Origin: Parus major
Lineage: Eukaryota; Chordata; Aves; Passeriformes; Paridae
Direction of reading: 5' to 3'
Assembly: GCF_001522545.3 (NCBI RefSeq)
Contig: NC_031796.1
Location: 1,475,382-1,539,381, forward strand
Length of the DNA stretch: 64,000 nt
Position numbers and translations under genes: made by a program
Shown here: piece by piece, positions 59,127 through 64,000 of the stretch
Position numbering within the stretch: the stretch's first letter is position 1
How the letters are laid out: each line of letters begins with the position of its first letter
The notes under the pieces: generated by a model
Told to the model about the DNA's origin: nothing
What the model saw: the letters and a program-made list of their open reading frames with translations, nothing else
Databases searched by the model: none

Positions 59127-62100
59127 ATGGCGGACGATGAGTCCTTGCCCGTCGTCACCTTCGGGAGTCTCATGACGGAGGGGACAACCCTGAGCCGGCG
59201 CGGCCTGCACGACAAGGCTCTGGGTTGCTTCAATGACGTGAGGGCGCCGCGGCCCGAGGGCACCGGCCTGCCCACGGAGGGATGGGCCTCGGGGGGGCCC
59301 CCGCGGTGGGGCGCGGTTCGGTTCAGGCGGGGGAAGAGGCACCGGGGGGACCCGCGGCAAGAGGGGGAGGCACGGAGGGACCTGTCCCCAGATAGGGCAG
59401 TTCAGGGACAGTGCAGCGCCTACAGCGCAGAGAAGCGGTGAAAAACAAGAGAATACTATTTTCAGTGAAATACTTGCAGTTTTATCCTCATCCATCATCA
59501 AGATCCATGTGGGAACTGTGGCATCAAATACCTGCACTTGTGTATTTGTGGTGTTGAGCCAGCACAGGTGACATCCGTGTGTGGTGACGTGTCCAGCACT
59601 GGTGATGTGTCCATGTCTGTGGTTCCAGGCACTGAAGCTGAGAGCAGGAGACAAGCACTGCCTCATCACCCGCTCCAAGTGTTTTCTGAAACTTGGAGAC
59701 ACAGAAAACTCCTTGAAAGATGCTGAAGCCTCGCTTCAAATTGACAAGACATTCCCCGAGGTAACCAGCTAAAACAGGAGGGGCTGACCAAGCTTGTCTG
59801 GACCTGTGAGACCCTGCAGGGTCGGAGGCAGAGCTGTGAGGAAAGAGCTCACTCCAAACACTCCTGAGATTGCTGCTGCTCTCGGAGCTGTTGAGGTGCT
59901 CAGGCACCTCCAGGTTTGGGGTTTAATGTAAGCAAGTTATTACAGCCCTGGGCTCTCATGTATGCCTGACAGGAGTTAAAGTTTTCCCTAATTTTATTAA
60001 TTTCTTCCCCCAAATGTGATTTTAGGGGCTTTACCAAAAAGCAGAGGCCCTGTACACCATGGGTGACTTTGAGTTCGCGCTGGTGTTTTACCACCGAGGC
60101 CGAAGGCTCCGCCCAGATATGCACAAGTTCCAACTGGGCATCAACAAGGCCGAGGAGGCGATTGTCAACTGCATTGGAAGTAAGAAGTGTCACTTTCTGG
60201 CCCCCGTGAGCCTGGACAATGCTGTTCAGGCCACAGCAGATGGCAAATCAGCTCTGCAAGTGACCCAAGAGCCCCACACCAGAGCCTCTCTGCTTCTGGG
60301 CCTGTGTTATTTGTGGCTGATAAATCCAGAAGAACCAGGAAGCACCACAAAGAGCCAACCCTGCTCTTTTTTTCTTTCATACTTTTTTTTTTTTTCTCCC
60401 CTGAACTGTTTATACACAGTGTCTGATCCCTTTAGTTCTGTAGGTAAATCCTGACACTCCAGTTTTCAAAATCATCATGAAGACTTTCCAGAGAATACAG
60501 AGCAGAGCAGCTCATCTCATCAGTGACCTGCTTGTGGCCTCCCAGTACACGAGAGGAGCTGATGAGAGAGTTTGAGACACAATTTACAAGGGCCTGGAGT
60601 GCCAGGACAAGGGGTCATGGCTTCCCACTGGCAGAGGGCAGGGTTGGATGGGATATTGGGAAGAAATTCTTCCCTGTGAGGGTGGGCAGGCCCTGGCACT
60701 GTTGCCCAGAGAAGCTGTGGCTTCCCCTGGATCCCTGGAAGTGCCCAAGGCCAGGTTGGATGGGGCTTGGAGCACCCTGAGGTAGTGGAAAGTGTCCCTG
60801 CCTATGGGAGGTGGAATTCCAGGAGTTGGAACTGGATGAGCTCTAAAGTCCCTTCCAATCTAAACTACTCTGGGATTCCATGATCCTGTGATCTACTTCA
60901 AACAGAGACTGTAATGACAGAATCCATTTTGAGACCTTTATCCCTGTATTCAAAGCTTGGAATGAAATGTGCCATGCTACCTCAGACTGGCCTCCTGAAA
61001 TCCTGACTCTCCTCCAGTTTTCATTGCAAAAGAGCAGTGAAACTGTTGACTCTTTTAACGAGCTCTGCTTTCACCGTTCCTGGCTCAGATCACCGAGCGG
61101 GTCCTGTAGAGACAGGAAAGGCCAAGGACCTCGTGGGGTTCAAAACAAACAGAAAACTCGTCCCTTTTCACTTAGTTTTTCTCTCAGCCCTGCCAGCAGA
61201 CATGGACAGGATGTGCCCCTCTGTGGGACACAGACACAGCTCGCCTGGGGCTGCCACCTCTGACACGTGAGTGGAACACCCGTGCCGGGCTCCTCTGGGG
61301 CTGCCAAACCTGCAGGGTGGGTTGGAGCCACCCCAGTGGATCCCAGAGCCTGTCCCTGCCCAGTGCACGCCCCACTCACACCCCACACAGATTCCCAGCT
61401 AGGCCAGGGCCTCCCTCTCACAGGATTTCAAAACTTCAGCCCTCCCCCAGTGCCAGGGATTAACACGTGCCAGTGGCACCAAAGCCTGCAGCGCTTTCAT
61501 ATGGGGTAGTTATTTAAAAAAACAGGGAAGGTTTCCAGATCTGGCTTGTTTTCCTCCATTCCTGCTGCTTCCTGAGCTTAGCACAATGCTCAGGTATCAT
61601 CAGAGCTCCAGCTGAAATCTTCCCAGCTGAATATCCCACGCCAAGAGCTCTAACCACCTTTGGACCCCTTGGGCTGCAGGCACAAGGATGGATTAAAATC
61701 TAGAAAACTCTTACTTTAAATCAGTCAATAGCTCTGAGATGCAGGGAAGCATGGAAACACGTCAGCATAGATCTAGATGTTTGAATAGTTGGGAAATACA
61801 CACACATTAACAGGGTACATCCCCAAACTGCTTCCCTGGCTCTGCTTCACCTGGATGGATGGCAACACCTGCTCCCATGGCCTGCCTGGCTTGTGCTGCT
61901 GGTCTGGGCCCCGTGGCTGTGCCAGAGGGAATTCTGCAGCAGCCTTGGAGGCTCTGTCCTTCCCTCAGAGCAGACAAAGCTGTTCCTCACTCTCCCCTCC
62001 CAGGCTGCAGACAGATGGTGGTACTGGGAGTCAAGTGAAAACACAATGAGCCTTTTGCCCTAATCAGTGCACAAACCTTTAAAATATCTTTCCTTCCATT

Positions 62101-63284
62101 TTATGCTCCAGCTGTGACCCCCCAGAAGAACCTCCATCCTTCTCCTCCAGTTTCCATGCAGGATGTACCCTCTCTGTAGGAATATTGCAACAGGAGCCCC
62201 TGGTGCCCTGTGAATTAAAATCCCAAGAGGAGCTAGAGGATGAGCTGTGTTCCCTGCTCCCAGAACACCCCCATTCCATGGGAAAGAATTAGAAAATCTT
62301 TGGTTGAAACCAATTGTTTTTGGCTTGGCATCTTTCTGGGCATTTTGCTGACAACATCCTGCATGGCTGCTGTGCAGCACTAACACAGACTCCTCTGTGT
62401 CTGCAGACCCATCCTCGCTGAAGCTGGAGAGCAAGGAGGAGCTGTGCTTTGTGAGCAGGCAGGCAGAGGTACAGCACGGGGCTCTTGCTGAAGGAGTTTC
62501 TAGAGTTGTTGTAATGCTGAAAGGGGCACCAGGGGAGTGACAGTCCCTGCAGGGACAGGGAGCAGGGGGCATGCTGAAGGGCCTCTTGAGCATTAAAAGC
62601 CTGTCCTGAGAGTGTTTGTCACTGCTTCTAATGCAGGTCTGGCTCAAGCCACCCAGAATTTAAAGGGGAAGGCAGAAGGGCAGGAGGAGCCACCATGCAG
62701 GAACAAAACTCAGAATTTCTCCTCCAGTCCATATCTGGGGGTGTTGCCAGTCACCCATCCGAGGCTAATGAGTAACAGCCCAGAGGTCGAGGAGAGCACA
62801 GCGAGCTCCAATATTGACTTTGGGTTTACCTGATGTTTAAGGGTCACAGTTTTGATAATGGACACTTTCTTTATTGCTTCACTTTTGGGTGTTCCATTGC
62901 AGTAGTGTCTTGTTCCTCTGAGAGGTCAGAACTAGTTCTTACCCTTTCTGTAACACCCTTGTGGTCCTCAGGGAGCACAACTGGCTGCAAAATTTCAGTT
63001 TCTCATGGCCAAAACAGCTGGGTTTTTTTGTTTTTATTTTAAAAATAAGCTGCCTTATATGGAGTATAAACAGAATTCTGCTCATTCCAGTGTTCCCCAC
63101 TGATGCACTCCTTTCCTTTTTTTCTAGCTGCAGAGCAAAAAAGACAAACAGAAACAGCAAAACAAACCAAAGGATCAAAAGGATCAAAAACAGACAAAGA
63201 AGCAGAGTCCAAAAACAGAGCAACAGCTTCTGGGAGAGCTTTATGCTGACAAGGCATACCTGGAGAAGTTGCTCAAGGATGAAG
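59127..63284 (+). CDS. ODAD4: Outer dynein arm docking complex subunit 4 (TTC25), first five exons
   Basis: Exons 59127-59237, 59629-59760, 60026-60179, 62407-62468 and 63128-63284 give 616 nt (205 codons plus one base). The gene runs past the right edge. TPR motifs span about residues 15-125 (for example KCFLKLGDTENSLKDAEASL and YTMGDFEFALVFYHRG). The protein docks outer dynein arms on axonemal doublets of motile cilia, and human mutations cause primary ciliary dyskinesia. Exon 5 opens with a Lys/Gln-rich stretch (KDKQKQQNKPKDQKDQK) unlike the mammalian sequence, then returns to conserved LLGELYADKAYLEKLLKDE. All donors and acceptors are canonical and in phase. The ATG lies in a CpG island just after an X-box. 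Confidence 0.93.
60584..60893 (+). mobile_element. CR1 LINE 3' end in ODAD4 intron 3
   Basis: Sense-orientation CR1 tail: GGTTGGATGGGATATTGGG, GGTTGGATGGGGCTTGGAGC, AAAGTCCCTTCCAATCTAAA, ending near ATTCCATGATCCTGTGAT, which resembles the ATTCTATGAT repeats that terminate CR1. The copy is 5'-truncated, as is usual. Confidence 0.92.
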
Positions 63285-64000
63285 GTATTTCTCTTTCTCA
63301 GCAGATTCTATTTTTCTTTCATCCCTTTTTTATTCTTCTTTATTTCTTTTCTTCTTTTATATTCCTGTGACTCTTCATTAGTTGTACCAGAGCTCACATA
63401 GCACATGGTGCTCGCAGTGGTGGGGACACAGGCAGGTGTTTGCTCATGGGCTGTGGGTTTGTTATAAATGCTGTTAAGGTCAAGATGCAGGAATTGGAGA
63501 AGTATCTTATTTTAGAAAAAGGCACAAAGATGATTCTCCTTTAGTCATATTTCTAGGGAACTTTTCACCCAGAAATAGAGAAGTGATTAAGGTTTGGTTT
63601 GCTCACAGGTTTTACAGTGTTGCCAGTATTAATTACACATGTGGGCGGTCTGGTTTGCAGGCAGGTAAAAACCTTCTCAGTTTCCATCTGCCAGCCTGAT
63701 CCACAGCACTGTTCAAAGTGCCCTGTCAATACAGATGTGCCATACAGATGATTTGTCCCAGAGGACAAGTACTCAGCACAGCTGGCCCCACTTACAGGGC
63801 CCCTTCTTGGCTCTGATCAGCAGAGAAGGCAGCAGATATGAGGCTGGAACAGCAGCTCAGCTCACTGAACCACACAGGATGGGTAACAGTTCATTGTTAA
63901 CTCCCCCATCACCTCAGCTCTGATTAGCACGTGGCACTTTAACATCCAGGACTGTCTGTGTCAGAACAGAAAAACGTTCCAAATCAATTCCCCACTGAGC
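63285..64000 (+). other. ODAD4: ODAD4 intron 5 start, to window edge
   Basis: After the exon 5 donor (GAAG|GTATTT) comes a T-rich stretch at 63295-63365 and then mixed sequence. The next ODAD4 exon was not found before the edge. Confidence 0.5.

Noticed and set aside
56697..59702. Large open frames in the ACLY-ODAD4 CpG island (488 and 383 codons)
   Set aside because: Same cause: GC-rich promoter sequence without stops. They overlap real first exons and their antisense, with no recognisable domain.

Overview
This is vertebrate nuclear DNA, almost certainly from a bird and probably a songbird. The genes are split into short exons with compact introns and CpG-island promoters. The interspersed repeats are CR1 retrotransposon 3' ends and avian-type solo LTRs. 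Gene order and orientation match the conserved block on human 17q21.2 (chicken chromosome 27 equivalent): (JUP) - P3H4 - FKBP10 - NT5C3B - KLHL10 - KLHL11 - ACLY - ODAD4/TTC25. Species and chromosome are inferred; the exon structures below were read directly, and every internal junction keeps the reading frame.

Layout. 1-3.9 kb: a CpG island with an assembly gap, probably the promoter and untranslated first exon of JUP (minus strand, body off the left edge), then gene-free DNA. 3.9-8.5 kb: P3H4 (minus, 7 exons). 10.1-15.1 kb: FKBP10 (plus, 10 exons), head to head with P3H4. 16.1-21.1 kb: NT5C3B (minus, 9 exons), with its first exon running into a second gap. 22.2-25.9 kb: KLHL10 (plus, 5 exons). 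29.5-31.8 kb: KLHL11 (minus, 2 exons). 32.8-57.4 kb: ACLY (minus, 28 coding exons, 1101 codons, the same length as the human enzyme). 59.1 kb to the right edge: the first five exons of ODAD4 (plus).

How the genes relate. P3H4 and FKBP10 both act on procollagen in the endoplasmic reticulum and share one upstream region. NT5C3B clears methylated cap nucleotide. KLHL10 and KLHL11 are CUL3 ubiquitin-ligase adaptors. ACLY makes cytosolic acetyl-CoA. ODAD4 docks outer dynein arms in cilia and has an RFX-type X-box just before its start codon. The genes are neighbours by ancient synteny, not an operon.

No new multi-gene system is visible. The most unusual structure is a pair of minisatellites, at 1.08-1.37 kb and 18.75-19.05 kb. 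In both, every or nearly every unit repeats a 5' splice-site-like junction, giving an array of decoy donors next to the real or likely one. Other notable items are a GC-AG intron in ACLY, two solo LTRs with intact 6-bp target duplications, a duplicated poly(A) region in KLHL10, and a 15-nt in-frame duplication in KLHL11.
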